Source: Burkholderiales bacterium 8X
GTDB lineage: Bacteria; Pseudomonadota; Gammaproteobacteria; Burkholderiales; Burkholderiaceae_C
Length of the DNA: 64,000 bases
Assembly (NCBI GenBank): GCA_902506565.1
Contig: LR732703.1
Coordinates: 1,322,525 to 1,386,524, forward strand
Reading direction: 5' to 3'
A program made the position numbers and the translations under genes. The notes beneath the pieces were generated by a model, which saw only the letters and a list, made by a program, of their open reading frames with translations, was not told where the DNA came from and did not search any database. Positions 54,352-63,053 of the stretch are shown here, piece after piece. The stretch's first letter is position 1, and each line of letters starts with the position of its first letter.

Positions 54352-55998
54352 ATGACGACACCCTATAGCGGTGCACCGATGCGACTTGGAGAGTCGAGAG
54401 ACATCACCAACACGGTGCTGCGCTCGCAGCCTGTACACCAGCCAATGATTTTCTCGAACGTCCTTTCCCGACCCACCCGCTTCATTCCGGAATCGAGCGC
54501 TTCGTCATCTGCCTCGACGCGCGAGCTGGGCAGGGTGGACGCGTCGCTGCTCCAGGACAGCGCCAACGAGACCGGCGTCGGCCCGAGCGGCGATCGGGCG
54601 CTCTACGAGACGCTGTTGCATGGCAATGCCGGCGACCAGCTGACGCCGCTCGTCCGGACCGCAGCCAGCGATCGGATCCATGCGCTGTTGCAGGAGACCG
54701 CCAAGCTGCCCTGCGAGCTCCCGGAATCGGTCGAGCAGCTGTCGGCCTGGATGACCGACAGCGTCGAAGCGACCGGGCATCGGTACCAGGCCTACCTGGC
54801 GCGCCGCAAGGCGGGAGGCTCTCGCGAATACTTCAGCACGCGCTCGCATGCGCTCGCCTTTCTTCGCGCGGTGGCGCCCACCAAGCTGGTCGATGGCGCC
54901 TGGCTTTACGGCCTCATGGGCAATTGGCGGAATCCGCGCTTCAACGACCTCATCCACACCTACGTCGAGGAGCTCGGCGACGGTTCGCCGGACAAGAACC
55001 ACGTGCTCCTGTATCGGCAGCTGCTGCAGTCGCACGGCATCGACGACTGGGAAGCACAGCCCGACAGCTCGTACACGCAAGGCGCTCTGCAGCTGGCGCT
55101 GGCAGCCTGCACCGAGGAGTTCTTGCCCGAGGTGATCGGCTTCAACCTCGGCTACGAGCAGTTGCCGCTGCACCTCCTGATCACGGCCTACGAGCTCAAC
55201 GAACTGGGCATCGACCCCTACTACTTCACCTTGCACGTCACGGTCGACAACGCGGCCAGCGGGCATGCCCGCCGGGCTGTGCAATCCATCGCGGAGGCGC
55301 TGCCGCAACTCGAAGGCGGCGAGGCGTTCTGGCAGCGGATCCGCAACGGCTTCAAGCTCAACGACACCGGCATCGGGACCAATGCCGCGATCGCTGCCTT
55401 CGACCTCGACGCCGAGTTCCATCGCGTGCTCGGGCAGAAGTCGGCCGAGGGCCGGGTTGCGCATTCGGACTATTGCCGCATCGAAGGCCGCACCGTGAAC
55501 GAGTGGCTGGCGGACCCGCAGGGCATCGCGGGGTTCGTGGGCGCCCTCGAGCGAAAGGGATGGCTTCGACGAGGCGGCGACCCGGCTGAAAGCCGCTTCT
55601 GGCAAATGCTGCGCGGCGAGCGGGCGGAAATGTTCGGCGTCTTCAGCGAATACGAACTGCAGGTCATCTACGACTGGCTGCGCGGCGATGCGAGCGCCGA
55701 TGGCGCCCGGGTGCCGCCGGACGATGCCACCGCGCCACGCGCACCGCGCTCGTTCAGGCACCAGCGAAGGGCGCAGGCCGGGCTCGCAACCGCGGGCAGC
55801 AACCAGGGTGCCATGGACCTTGCCGCGCTCGATCCGGATGCCGCGACGCTGGAGCAGCGCCTGGCAAGCGGCAGCGACCAGCAGGAGACCGAGAAGCTCT
55901 TGCTCAAGCTGATGGGTCCGGCCCATCACTGGAGCGTGGCAGGTCTGCATGCCACCCGCATCTTTGCGAACCGCATGCTGAACCATCGGGTGGCCTAG
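54352..55998 (+). CDS. Haem-oxygenase-like diiron oxidase (iron-containing redox enzyme family)
   Basis: A protein of about 548 residues. A disordered N-terminus (~70 residues) precedes a helical domain typical of the iron-containing redox enzyme family (HDO superfamily). Candidate metal-ligand segments are EEFLPEVIGFNLGYEQLPLH, and LHVTVDNAASGHARRA with Asp and His. The C-terminal ~60 residues are an extra helical tail. Known HDO enzymes perform N-oxygenation, decarboxylation or C-C cleavage in natural-product pathways. The start is uncertain: ATGs at 54352, 54379 and 54445 all lack a strong Shine-Dalgarno. It forms a cassette with the methyltransferase and ATP-grasp genes. Confidence 0.8.
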   Translation: MTTPYSGAPMRLGESRDITNTVLRSQPVHQPMIFSNVLSRPTRFIPESSASSSASTRELGRVDASLLQDSANETGVGPSGDRALYETLLHGNAGDQLTPLVRTAASDRIHALLQETAKLPCELPESVEQLSAWMTDSVEATGHRYQAYLARRKAGGSREYFSTRSHALAFLRAVAPTKLVDGAWLYGLMGNWRNPRFNDLIHTYVEELGDGSPDKNHVLLYRQLLQSHGIDDWEAQPDSSYTQGALQLALAACTEEFLPEVIGFNLGYEQLPLHLLITAYELNELGIDPYYFTLHVTVDNAASGHARRAVQSIAEALPQLEGGEAFWQRIRNGFKLNDTGIGTNAAIAAFDLDAEFHRVLGQKSAEGRVAHSDYCRIEGRTVNEWLADPQGIAGFVGALERKGWLRRGGDPAESRFWQMLRGERAEMFGVFSEYELQVIYDWLRGDASADGARVPPDDATAPRAPRSFRHQRRAQAGLATAGSNQGAMDLAALDPDAATLEQRLASGSDQQETEKLLLKLMGPAHHWSVAGLHATRIFANRMLNHRVA

Positions 55999-56018
55999 CC
56001 GCTCCGCCGACCGTCGCT

Positions 56019-56927
56019 TCAGCCGCTCGCTGGCTGCCTTCGCTGCAGCGTGCGGGCCGCCACCACCATGCCGACCGCAAGGTATGCAACCCCCGCCGGT
56101 ACCCACATGATCAAGCCGCCGAGCTGCTGGTCCGTGAGAAGGTCGATGCCGAAGCTGCCTGCACTTGCCGCATAGGCCGGGTACCAAGGCGTCGGCGCGA
56201 GCGTCAGCAGCGCGCCCAGCGCTGCCGTATGCATCATGGTCGTGAACAGGTAGAACATGGCCGGGCCATCGCCGGCGCGGGAGGCACTGGCCAATGGCGG
56301 CCACCAGAACAGCAATGCCGTACCGAAGAAGCTGACGTGCTGCAGGGTGTGGATGCCATCGTTCGCAAGTGCGGCATCGAAGAACCGTGGCATGTGCCAA
56401 GTCCACAGCACGAGGCCATGCAGTGCCCAGGCGACCGCAGGTCGGGTGATCAGCTGCCACGGCAGCGCGATGGCCGGGTGGTGGGTGATCGTCGCCGTCT
56501 TCCGTCTGAGGCGCATCGGCAAGGCCCACGTCCAGATGGCCAGCGGCCGACCGAGCACGAGCAGCGGCGCGGCGACCACCATCATCAGTTCGTGCTGGAC
56601 CATGTGCGCCGAGAAAAGCAGCTGGCCCAACGCGTCCAGCGGCGACACCAGGGCAGCGGCCAGCCCGACCCAGCCGCCGGCGAATGCGGCGGCCTGCAGC
56701 ATGCTCACGCCGCGTCCTCTCCCGGCGTTTCGCCAGAGCCTGGCGAGGCCTAGCGCGTACATCGCCAGGCTGGCCCCGAGCAACACCACGACCCATGCTT
56801 CAAAGGTCCAACCAACGGCGATTTCCGGGTTGACCGAAGGCAGCTCGAACCCTGGCGGCAGATGCGCGCGAGCCGCGGTCGCAAGGACGAGCAGGCCGGC
56901 GGTGACTTCTTTTTTCATGCGGCGCAT
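56019..56927 (-). CDS. Cytochrome c oxidase assembly protein CtaG (caa3 type)
   Basis: A 302-residue polytopic membrane protein of the caa3_CtaG family, with a signal/anchor N-terminus and about seven hydrophobic helices. Conserved His-containing motifs are visible: FSAHMVQHELMMVVAAPLL, HGLVLWTWHMPRFFDAAL and ATTMMHTAALGALL-like TTMMHTAALGALL. These proteins are needed for copper assembly or maturation of caa3-type oxidases, and this gene is close to a caa3 oxidase operon. The start at 56927 or 56918 (MKKEV) is unresolved. Confidence 0.9.
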   Translation of the reverse strand: MRRMKKEVTAGLLVLATAARAHLPPGFELPSVNPEIAVGWTFEAWVVVLLGASLAMYALGLARLWRNAGRGRGVSMLQAAAFAGGWVGLAAALVSPLDALGQLLFSAHMVQHELMMVVAAPLLVLGRPLAIWTWALPMRLRRKTATITHHPAIALPWQLITRPAVAWALHGLVLWTWHMPRFFDAALANDGIHTLQHVSFFGTALLFWWPPLASASRAGDGPAMFYLFTTMMHTAALGALLTLAPTPWYPAYAASAGSFGIDLLTDQQLGGLIMWVPAGVAYLAVGMVVAARTLQRRQPASG

Positions 56928-57013
56928 CCATTACGCGTCGTCGCGAACAACGCTGACAACTCACTGAGCGATACGGTCGGACGATCACGGGTCTCTTTGC
57001 CGGGCCTCATCTC

Positions 57014-57409
57014 ATGACAACCACGACTCCCACCCCCCGACCGGGCGATGATCCGGCGTTCGATGAATCGATCGCCGGGGAAGAAGACCCTGGTGCATCC
57101 ACCGAGCCGCTCGCCGGCACCGGCGCTCGCGCGGCAGGTACCGCGACGGCCGCGGGGCCGACGCATGAAGCGGCTGGCCATCCGTTCGTCTACCGGGGCT
57201 TTCATTTCGTCTGCCGAGCAGAGCCGCAGGTCAGCGGCGTCTACCGGCCGTTGGTCACCTTGCTGCAGGGCGGACAGGACGGCGAGAAGATGGCGCTGCC
57301 GCAGGACATCGATCCCTACAACACCGAGCAGGAAGCGCTTCGACACGCGGAGCAGCAAGCGATGCGCTGGGTACACGATCGCAGCGGCGATCCGCGCGGC
57401 CAGTTCTGA
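57014..57409 (+). CDS. Small conserved hypothetical protein
   Basis: A 131-residue protein. The first ~60 residues are Thr/Pro/Ala-rich and disordered. The C-terminal ~70 residues form a compact domain (FVYRGFHFVCRAEPQVSG, MALPQDIDPYNTEQEALRHA), suggesting a small beta-sheet plus helix. No functional motif is recognised. It lies 87 bp divergent from the CtaG gene and upstream of hemerythrin, in a run of small stress-type genes. Confidence 0.62.
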   Translation: MTTTTPTPRPGDDPAFDESIAGEEDPGASTEPLAGTGARAAGTATAAGPTHEAAGHPFVYRGFHFVCRAEPQVSGVYRPLVTLLQGGQDGEKMALPQDIDPYNTEQEALRHAEQQAMRWVHDRSGDPRGQF

Positions 57410-57523
57410 CGTCGCTCCGAATGTCAACTCGCTTGTAGGGTCATGCGCGCTCTTCCTACGCGCGCTGCCGGTGGCGGGCCGGATGTTCACCTCTCCCACG
57501 ATCAACAACCCAGGAGTCGACTC

Positions 57524-58021
57524 ATGGCAACCACGAAGCGAAGCACGTCCGATGCATGCAGCCTTCTCGACGCGGATCACCGCAAGGTCAAGAAGATGTT
57601 CAAGGACTATGAAGAACTCACCGGCTCGCGTGCGGCGAGCGCCACCCGCAAGAAGCGCGAACTGGCCAACGAAATCTGCAACGAGCTGTCGGTCCATGCG
57701 CAGATCGAGGAGGAGATCTTCTATCCGGCGCTTCGCGCTGCGATCAAGGACACCGACCTGCTCGACGAAGCCGAGGTCGAGCATGCGAGCGCCAAGGACC
57801 TGATCGCGCAGATTCGCGATGCCTCCGACGTCGACGACATGTTCGACGCCAAGGTCAAGGTGCTGGGCGAATACATCGACCATCACGTCAAGGAAGAGCG
57901 AAGCGAGATCTTCACCAAGGCTCGAGCCACCCGCAAGCTCGACCTCGTCGCCATGAAGGAGCAGATGCAGATGCGCAAGGAAGAGCTCATGAACGAACTG
58001 GCGCCGGAAATGGCGGCCTGA
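57524..58021 (+). CDS. Hemerythrin-like domain protein
   Basis: A 165-residue four-helix hemerythrin-type protein. Putative iron ligands are seen in LLDADHRKVKKMF (His19), HAQIEEEIFYP (His and Glu), EHASAKDLI and IDHHVKEERSEIF. This pattern occurs in bacterial HHE proteins linked to oxygen, NO or iron stress. AGGAG lies 7 bases before ATG 57524. A TTCCTAC motif sits at 57453-57459, about 66 bp upstream of the start. Confidence 0.9.
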   Translation: MATTKRSTSDACSLLDADHRKVKKMFKDYEELTGSRAASATRKKRELANEICNELSVHAQIEEEIFYPALRAAIKDTDLLDEAEVEHASAKDLIAQIRDASDVDDMFDAKVKVLGEYIDHHVKEERSEIFTKARATRKLDLVAMKEQMQMRKEELMNELAPEMAA

Positions 58022-58143
58022 CGGGCAGAGGTCGACTTTCAACGGGCGGTCGGATCGATCGGCCTCGATCCGACTGCATCGGACTGCCAGGTCTCGCAGC
58101 CCGCGGGTCGGCATCTCCGCCGGCCATCGCTTCAGGTGGCCGA

Positions 58144-58452
58144 TCAGCCGCCGGCAGCCCCCAGGCGAAGAGATGCCTCCTTGACGCGCTGGAGGATCCG
58201 GGCGGCCATCAGCCCGAGCAGCTTCAAGTAACGAACATCGGCGTTTTGCGACAGGGTCATCAGGGCCGACAGGTGATCAAAATCCTCGTCGCTGGGGCCG
58301 GGCCCGGCGCCGCGCTGCAGCGAGGCGAAGTCCTCGGCGATCCGGTTTTGCGCATGCGTGTACGCGGCGCTTGCGCGCACCCGGTCACCGAAGGCCGACT
58401 CCAACTGTTCCCGCGCTTCGATGTCGCGCGCACTCGACGGGACGGCGGCCAT
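58144..58452 (-). CDS. Small helical hypothetical protein
   Basis: A 102-residue, probably all-helical protein (IEAREQLESAFGDRVRASAA, then LLGLMAARILQRVKEASLRL). No known domain is recognised. It follows the 104-residue gene by one base on the same strand, so they are co-transcribed. The end is Gly-rich. Coding is supported by the operon overlap and start context, but homologues were not recognised. Confidence 0.55.
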   Translation of the reverse strand: MAAVPSSARDIEAREQLESAFGDRVRASAAYTHAQNRIAEDFASLQRGAGPGPSDEDFDHLSALMTLSQNADVRYLKLLGLMAARILQRVKEASLRLGAAGG

Positions 58453-58453
58453 G

Positions 58454-58768
58454 TCAGCTCCCCTTCGGAATCGGGTTGGTGGACGGCTGGTTGGACGGCA
58501 GCTCGTCGGGGGGCGGCGTGCGCTCCTTGTTGGGCGTGCTCGAGAGGTCTTCCCGCAGGTTGTAGGCGGCCGAGTCGTCATGCTTGCTGCCTTCGACATC
58601 CTTGCGCTTGTTCGCCATGCGTTCGGTCGGGGCGGGGCCGCTGACCTCTTCGCCGGCCGCGGTACGCTCCGTGCTGAGCTTTTCGCCGGCGCCGATGTTG
58701 TCGACCCCGCCACTGGTGGTCGGCCGAGTGCCTTCGCCGCTCTCGCTGATCTGGTTGAAACGTGACAT
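58454..58768 (-). CDS. Small disordered hydrophilic protein
   Basis: A 104-residue protein rich in Ser, Thr, Glu, Asn and Pro (MSRFNQISESGEGTRPTTSG at the start, TPPPDELPSNQPSTNPIPKG at the end). No structure or motif is apparent. Its ATG has a GGAGAGCC Shine-Dalgarno. A TTCCTACA motif lies at 58824-58831 on the minus strand, about 57-63 bp upstream, at nearly the same distance as for hemerythrin. A stress-induced hydrophilin-like role is possible. Confidence 0.58.
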   Translation of the reverse strand: MSRFNQISESGEGTRPTTSGGVDNIGAGEKLSTERTAAGEEVSGPAPTERMANKRKDVEGSKHDDSAAYNLREDLSSTPNKERTPPPDELPSNQPSTNPIPKGS

Positions 58769-59013
58769 GGATGGCTCTCCTGATTTCCTTCGGTCGACGT
58801 TAGGGAGCGCTCATGGCCGGACATGTAGGAAGTCGGCCCGTCCCTTCGCTCCACCCTTCCGATCGTGTGAAATTTGTGGCCGGTGGCGGCGGCGCGTGGC
58901 TGGGCATGCGGATTGCCCCATGCACGCGACGGCTCGACCCACGAGCGACGATGACAACGACCGACCTCATGCAGAGCACTCCGGATGGGCCGACCCGATC
59001 GGGCCCTCGCACT

Positions 59014-59238
59014 TCAGGCGCCCCCGATCCCGACCGTGACCTTGCCGGTGCCGTTGCACTCGGGGCAGATCCTGCGGTCCGGATCGCGGCCGGAGCCGCC
59101 GCAGGTCCGGCAGATGCTTTCGCCGGTACCCGGCGTCCCCGGCGGCGCCTCGTCGCCGGGGCTCATGGCCGCGGTGCCATTGCCGCCGAGCGGGGAGGGC
59201 GCGGCTTGCGGCGAGTCTTGCGGGGTGTCTGCGCTCAT
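59014..59238 (-). CDS. DnaJ-type zinc-finger miniprotein
   Basis: A 74-residue protein. The N-terminal ~40 residues are Pro/Gly-rich. The C-terminal part carries two CxxCxGxG repeats, CRTCGGSG and CPECNGTG, spaced by RDPDRRI, ending KVTVGIGG. This is the zinc-binding unit of the DnaJ cysteine-rich domain, here as a free-standing single zinc finger. AGGAGCAAG precedes the ATG. Its role (redox, chaperone adaptor, RNA binding) is not known. Confidence 0.7.
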   Translation of the reverse strand: MSADTPQDSPQAAPSPLGGNGTAAMSPGDEAPPGTPGTGESICRTCGGSGRDPDRRICPECNGTGKVTVGIGGA

Positions 59239-59395
59239 GTCTTGCTCCTGGGTTGGTCAGAGTCACGGATCGGCATGGCGGGTGCCGCGGCATCGAAAGG
59301 TGTGACGTGGATTCGGGATCGTTCGGCTCTCCTGGTTTCGGCAAGCGGCGTGCCGGCGATCCGGTCGTCTCGTCTTCGGCCAGCGGGAGCCTGAA

Positions 59396-60409
59396 GTGGA
59401 TTCGGTTCTTGCGCCGGCAGGCATCCAGGCCGCCCGCATCTTCGAACTGTGGAACCTGACGCTCGCCATTTGCACGGCCGTCTTCGCAGCGGTCCTGTTC
59501 GCCGTGCTGCTGGCGCTGATCAAGGCGTCGAGGCGTGCCCGTGAGGAGAAGGACGAGGGCCCCCGCGAGGACGATCCAGGTCTGCGCCTGGAAAGCCCCG
59601 GTTCGGAGCGCCGCCCGCGCCGCGCGGTGATCGCCGGAACGGCGGTGTCGGTTTTCCTGCTGTGCGTTCTCCTGGTCACCGATTTCGCCACCGATCACGC
59701 GCTGTCTCGATTGCCCACCGCCGGTGCCTTGCAGATCGAGGTGGTGGGGCATCAATGGTGGTGGGAGGGCCGCTACCGGTCGGCGGCCGGGGCCGACGGC
59801 GCGAGCGACGCCACCGGCGGAGGGGACTTCAGCGTGGCCAACGAATTCACGGTGCCGGTGGGACGCACCGTGTCCGTATCGCTCAAGAGCGTCGACGTGA
59901 TCCACTCGCTCTGGGTGCCGGCGCTGTTCGGCAAGAAGGACATGATCCCGGGCCGGTCGACCGAGATGGTGTTTCGCGCCGACCGGCCCGGCATCTACCG
60001 CGGGCAGTGCGCCGAGTTCTGCGGCACCGAACACGCCTTCATGGCATTCAGCATCGAGGCCGTCGCGCCCGAGACCTATGCGAGGTGGGAAGAAGCCCAG
60101 CGCGCCTCAGCTTCGCCGCCTGCGGCATCGACGGCCGCGGAGCGAGGCTGGCAGCTGTTCGGCACGATGGGCTGCGCGCAATGCCACACGGTGCGCGGAA
60201 CCGCTGCAGCGGGCGGCCTGGGGCCCGATCTCACGCACCTGGCTTCACGGCGAACGCTCGCTGCCGGCACGCTGCCGAACCAGCGCGAAGCGCTCGCTCG
60301 ATGGATTTCCGATCCGCAGCAGCTGAAGCCCGGCACCACCATGCCCGCGACCCGCCTGCCGCCGGACCAGCTGCAGGACCTGGCGAGCTACCTGGAGTCG
60401 CTTCGATGA
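59396..60409 (+). CDS. coxB: Cytochrome c oxidase subunit II with fused haem c (caa3 type)
   Basis: A 337-residue subunit. Two transmembrane helices lie at about residues 18-45 and 77-97. The CuA domain contains the VIHSLWVPALFG His and CAEFCGTEHAFM with both Cys, the His and Met of the CuA site. A C-terminal haem c domain has CAQCH at about residue 262 and a distal Met near GTTMPATRL. The start is GTG 59396 with GGGAG six bases upstream. It overlaps coxA as ATGA. It accepts electrons from periplasmic cytochromes and passes them to subunit I. Confidence 0.95.
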   Translation: MDSVLAPAGIQAARIFELWNLTLAICTAVFAAVLFAVLLALIKASRRAREEKDEGPREDDPGLRLESPGSERRPRRAVIAGTAVSVFLLCVLLVTDFATDHALSRLPTAGALQIEVVGHQWWWEGRYRSAAGADGASDATGGGDFSVANEFTVPVGRTVSVSLKSVDVIHSLWVPALFGKKDMIPGRSTEMVFRADRPGIYRGQCAEFCGTEHAFMAFSIEAVAPETYARWEEAQRASASPPAASTAAERGWQLFGTMGCAQCHTVRGTAAAGGLGPDLTHLASRRTLAAGTLPNQREALARWISDPQQLKPGTTMPATRLPPDQLQDLASYLESLR

Positions 60410-62343
60410 TCGAGGCCGTCGACGTCGAGCAGCGTCTCTTCGACGGACCCCACGGCGGCCGGGCGGTGCATGACGCGTTGGCTGCGACCTGGGCCGATCC
60501 GCCCGGTTGGCGCGGCGTCCTGTGCGCCATCAATCACAAGACCGTGGCCCGGCGCTTCATGCTCGCCACCTTCGGGTTTTTCCTGCTCGGCGGGCTGCTG
60601 GCACTGGCGATGCGAACCCAGCTTGCACGGCCGAACGGCAGCTTGGTCCAGCCGGACTTCTACAACCAGCTCTTCACGATGCACGGCACGACCATGATGT
60701 TCCTGTTCGCCGTTCCGGTGATGCAGGCGGTGGCGGTGTACCTGGTGCCGCTGATGATCGGCACCCGCAGCGTGGCCTTTCCGCGCATGAACGCGTATGC
60801 CTTCTGGGTGTTCGTCTTCGGCGGCCTGTTCCTCTACGCCGGCTTCCTGCTCGGGCAGGGTCCGGGCGTCGGCTGGTTTGCCTACGTGCCGCTGTCGGGG
60901 CCGGATTTCGACACCGGCAAGGGCGCGGACATCTGGGCGCAGACGGTGACCTTCACCGAGCTTTCGGCCCTGCTGGAGGCGATCGTGCTCATCGCCACCA
61001 TCGTCAAGATGCGAGCGCCGGGCATGACGCTCGCGCGGATGCCGCTCTTCGTGTGGGCGATCCTGGTCACGCAGTTCATGGTGATCTTCGCGATGCCCTC
61101 GATCATGCTGGCCAGCACCACGTTGATCCTCGACCGGCTGGTCGGCACGCACTTCTACAACCCGGCGCGGGGCGGCGACGTGCTGCTGTTCCAGCACCTG
61201 TTCTGGTTCTTCGGCCATCCCGAGGTCTATCTGATCTTCATCCCGCCGCTCGGGATGATCTCCCTCATCATCTCGACCTTCGCCAGGCGGCCGGCCTTCG
61301 GCTACACCGCCATGGTGCTGGCGCTGGTGGCCATCGCCTTCCTCGCGTTCGGGCTGTGGGTCCACCACATGTTCGCGACCAACCTGCCCGAGGTCGGCAA
61401 GAGCTTCTTCACCGCGGCCAGCCTGATGATCGCCATCCCGTCGGCGGTGCAGATCTTCTGCTGGATCGCGACCCTCTGGACCGGGCGTTTGCGGATCGCG
61501 ACGCCGCTCCTGTTCGTGCTGTCCTTCTTCGTGATCCTGGTGCTCGGCGGCATGACCGGCATCATGCTGGCCTCGGTGCCGCTCGACCTGCAGGTACACG
61601 ACACGTACTTCGTGGTCGCCCACCTGCATTACGTGCTGCTCGGCGGCGCGGTGTTTCCGCTCTTCGGCGGCTTCTACTACTGGTTTCCGAAGTTCACCGG
61701 GAGGCTCCTGAACGAGCACGCGGGCCGCTGGAACTTCTGGCTGATGTTCGTCGGCTTCAACCTGACCTTCTTCCCAATGCACCTGCTCGGGCTCCAGGGC
61801 ATGGCTCGCCGGATGTGGACCTACCCGGCGGATGTCGGCTGGAACGGGCTCAACCTGCTCTCGACCGTCGGCGCCTGGACCTTGGCGGCCGGCGTCGCGG
61901 TGTTCGTCGGCAACGTGCTGCACAGCCGGCGGCGCGGGCTCGCGGCAGGCAACGACCCGTGGCAGGCCGGAACGCTCGAATGGCGCACCACGAGCCCGCC
62001 GCCGCCGCACAACTTCGATGCGCTGCCGGTGGTTCATGGCCGCGATCCGCTGTGGGAGCCTCGGCGCGAGCCTTCGTTCGTGAGCGGCCTGGCGACGGAT
62101 GTGCGCGCCGTGCTGCTGACATCCGCGATGGACGCCAGGCCCGAGAGCCGGGACCACTTCCCGACGCCGACACCGTGGCCTTTCTTCTCGGCGCTCGCGA
62201 CCGCGGTCCTCTTCGTCGCCTCGGTGTTCACACCCTGGGCGGTGGTGTGGGGATCGATTCCGGTGGCGATCGCCATGATCGCGTGGTTCTGGCCGCGGCG
62301 GGCCGAGGCCGAGCGCGGCTCGAAGCTGGAGCGTTCGCCATGA
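60406..62343 (+). CDS. coxA: Cytochrome c oxidase subunit I (caa3 type, A1-like)
   Basis: A 645-residue haem-copper oxidase subunit. CuB and haem ligands are visible in FFGHPEVYLIFIP (His-Tyr crosslink, with the Glu of the D channel), LWVHHMFATNLP (two CuB His) and VAHLHYVLLGG (haem His). After the 12-helix core there is a cytoplasmic linker and two further hydrophobic helices at the C-terminus (TPWPFFSALATAVLFVASVF). The GHPEVY motif places it among A1-type enzymes. Overlaps coxB and coxC by ATGA at both ends. Confidence 0.96.
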   Translation: MIEAVDVEQRLFDGPHGGRAVHDALAATWADPPGWRGVLCAINHKTVARRFMLATFGFFLLGGLLALAMRTQLARPNGSLVQPDFYNQLFTMHGTTMMFLFAVPVMQAVAVYLVPLMIGTRSVAFPRMNAYAFWVFVFGGLFLYAGFLLGQGPGVGWFAYVPLSGPDFDTGKGADIWAQTVTFTELSALLEAIVLIATIVKMRAPGMTLARMPLFVWAILVTQFMVIFAMPSIMLASTTLILDRLVGTHFYNPARGGDVLLFQHLFWFFGHPEVYLIFIPPLGMISLIISTFARRPAFGYTAMVLALVAIAFLAFGLWVHHMFATNLPEVGKSFFTAASLMIAIPSAVQIFCWIATLWTGRLRIATPLLFVLSFFVILVLGGMTGIMLASVPLDLQVHDTYFVVAHLHYVLLGGAVFPLFGGFYYWFPKFTGRLLNEHAGRWNFWLMFVGFNLTFFPMHLLGLQGMARRMWTYPADVGWNGLNLLSTVGAWTLAAGVAVFVGNVLHSRRRGLAAGNDPWQAGTLEWRTTSPPPPHNFDALPVVHGRDPLWEPRREPSFVSGLATDVRAVLLTSAMDARPESRDHFPTPTPWPFFSALATAVLFVASVFTPWAVVWGSIPVAIAMIAWFWPRRAEAERGSKLERSP

Positions 62344-63053
62344 AGCTCGAAGCACTCGACCGGCGATCGGCATCGGGCGCACCGGCGGATGCCCCGGCTA
62401 CGCCGGATACGCCGGGTGCGCCGAATACGCCGAATACGCCGGATGGACCGAGCACCCCCGCCCACGACACCCTCGACGTTCGCGAACTGCCCACATTCGC
62501 CTTCGGCACCGGCAGCTTGATGTGGTGGAGCACCGGCGGCCTGATGCTCATCGAAGGCACGGTGTTCGGCATCTGCGTGCTCATGTATTTCTACCTTCGA
62601 TCGATGGCCGCGACCTGGCCGATCGATGCGCCGCCGCCGGGCCTGCTGTGGGGTTCGATCAACACCGCGGTCCTGCTTGCGAGCCTCTGGCCGAACCAGC
62701 TCGCCAAGGCGGCGGCCGAGCGCTGCGATCGGCGCCGCGCGCGTTTCTGGCTCGTGGTGTGCCTGCTGTTCGCGCTGGTGTTCCTGGGCGTACGGGCGCT
62801 GGAGTTCACGACGCTCGATGTGGATTGGCGCTCGAACGCCTACGGCTCGGTGGTGTGGCTGCTGCTCGGGCTGCACACCGCGCACCTGATCACCGACACC
62901 ATCGACACCGCGGTGCTGGCGACGTTGTTCTATACCGGACCGCTGGAGGGCAAGCGCTTCGTCGATGTCAGCGAGAACGCGCTGTATTGGTATTTCGTGG
63001 TGCTGAGCTGGCTGCCGATCTACGGAGTGATCTATGGAGCGCCGCGTCTCTAG
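62340..63053 (+). CDS. coxC: Cytochrome c oxidase subunit III
   Basis: A 237-residue subunit III-like protein with about five transmembrane helices (for example WWSTGGLMLIEGTVFGICVLM and SVVWLLLGLHTAHLITDTID). The first ~45 residues are a cytoplasmic low-complexity Pro/Thr/Asp/Asn stretch encoded by a 9-bp tandem repeat. Typical subunit III residues are seen in LGLHTAHLI. It starts with ATGA overlap on coxA, and a cytochrome gene begins 20 bp before its end. Confidence 0.9.
   Translation: MKLEALDRRSASGAPADAPATPDTPGAPNTPNTPDGPSTPAHDTLDVRELPTFAFGTGSLMWWSTGGLMLIEGTVFGICVLMYFYLRSMAATWPIDAPPPGLLWGSINTAVLLASLWPNQLAKAAAERCDRRRARFWLVVCLLFALVFLGVRALEFTTLDVDWRSNAYGSVVWLLLGLHTAHLITDTIDTAVLATLFYTGPLEGKRFVDVSENALYWYFVVLSWLPIYGVIYGAPRL
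62400..62444 (+). repeat. Five-copy 9-bp tandem repeat in coxC
   Basis: Five imperfect copies of ACGCCGRRT encode a TPD/TPG/APN/TPN/TPD linker in the N-terminal tail of CoxC. The unit is a multiple of three, so changes in copy number would keep frame. It is probably a slippage-prone linker without catalytic role. Confidence 0.8.

Noticed and set aside
60388..62382. 664-residue minus-strand open frame opposite coxA
   Set aside because: Rich in Arg, His and Glu, as expected from the reverse complement of a membrane protein; coxA motifs are complete.
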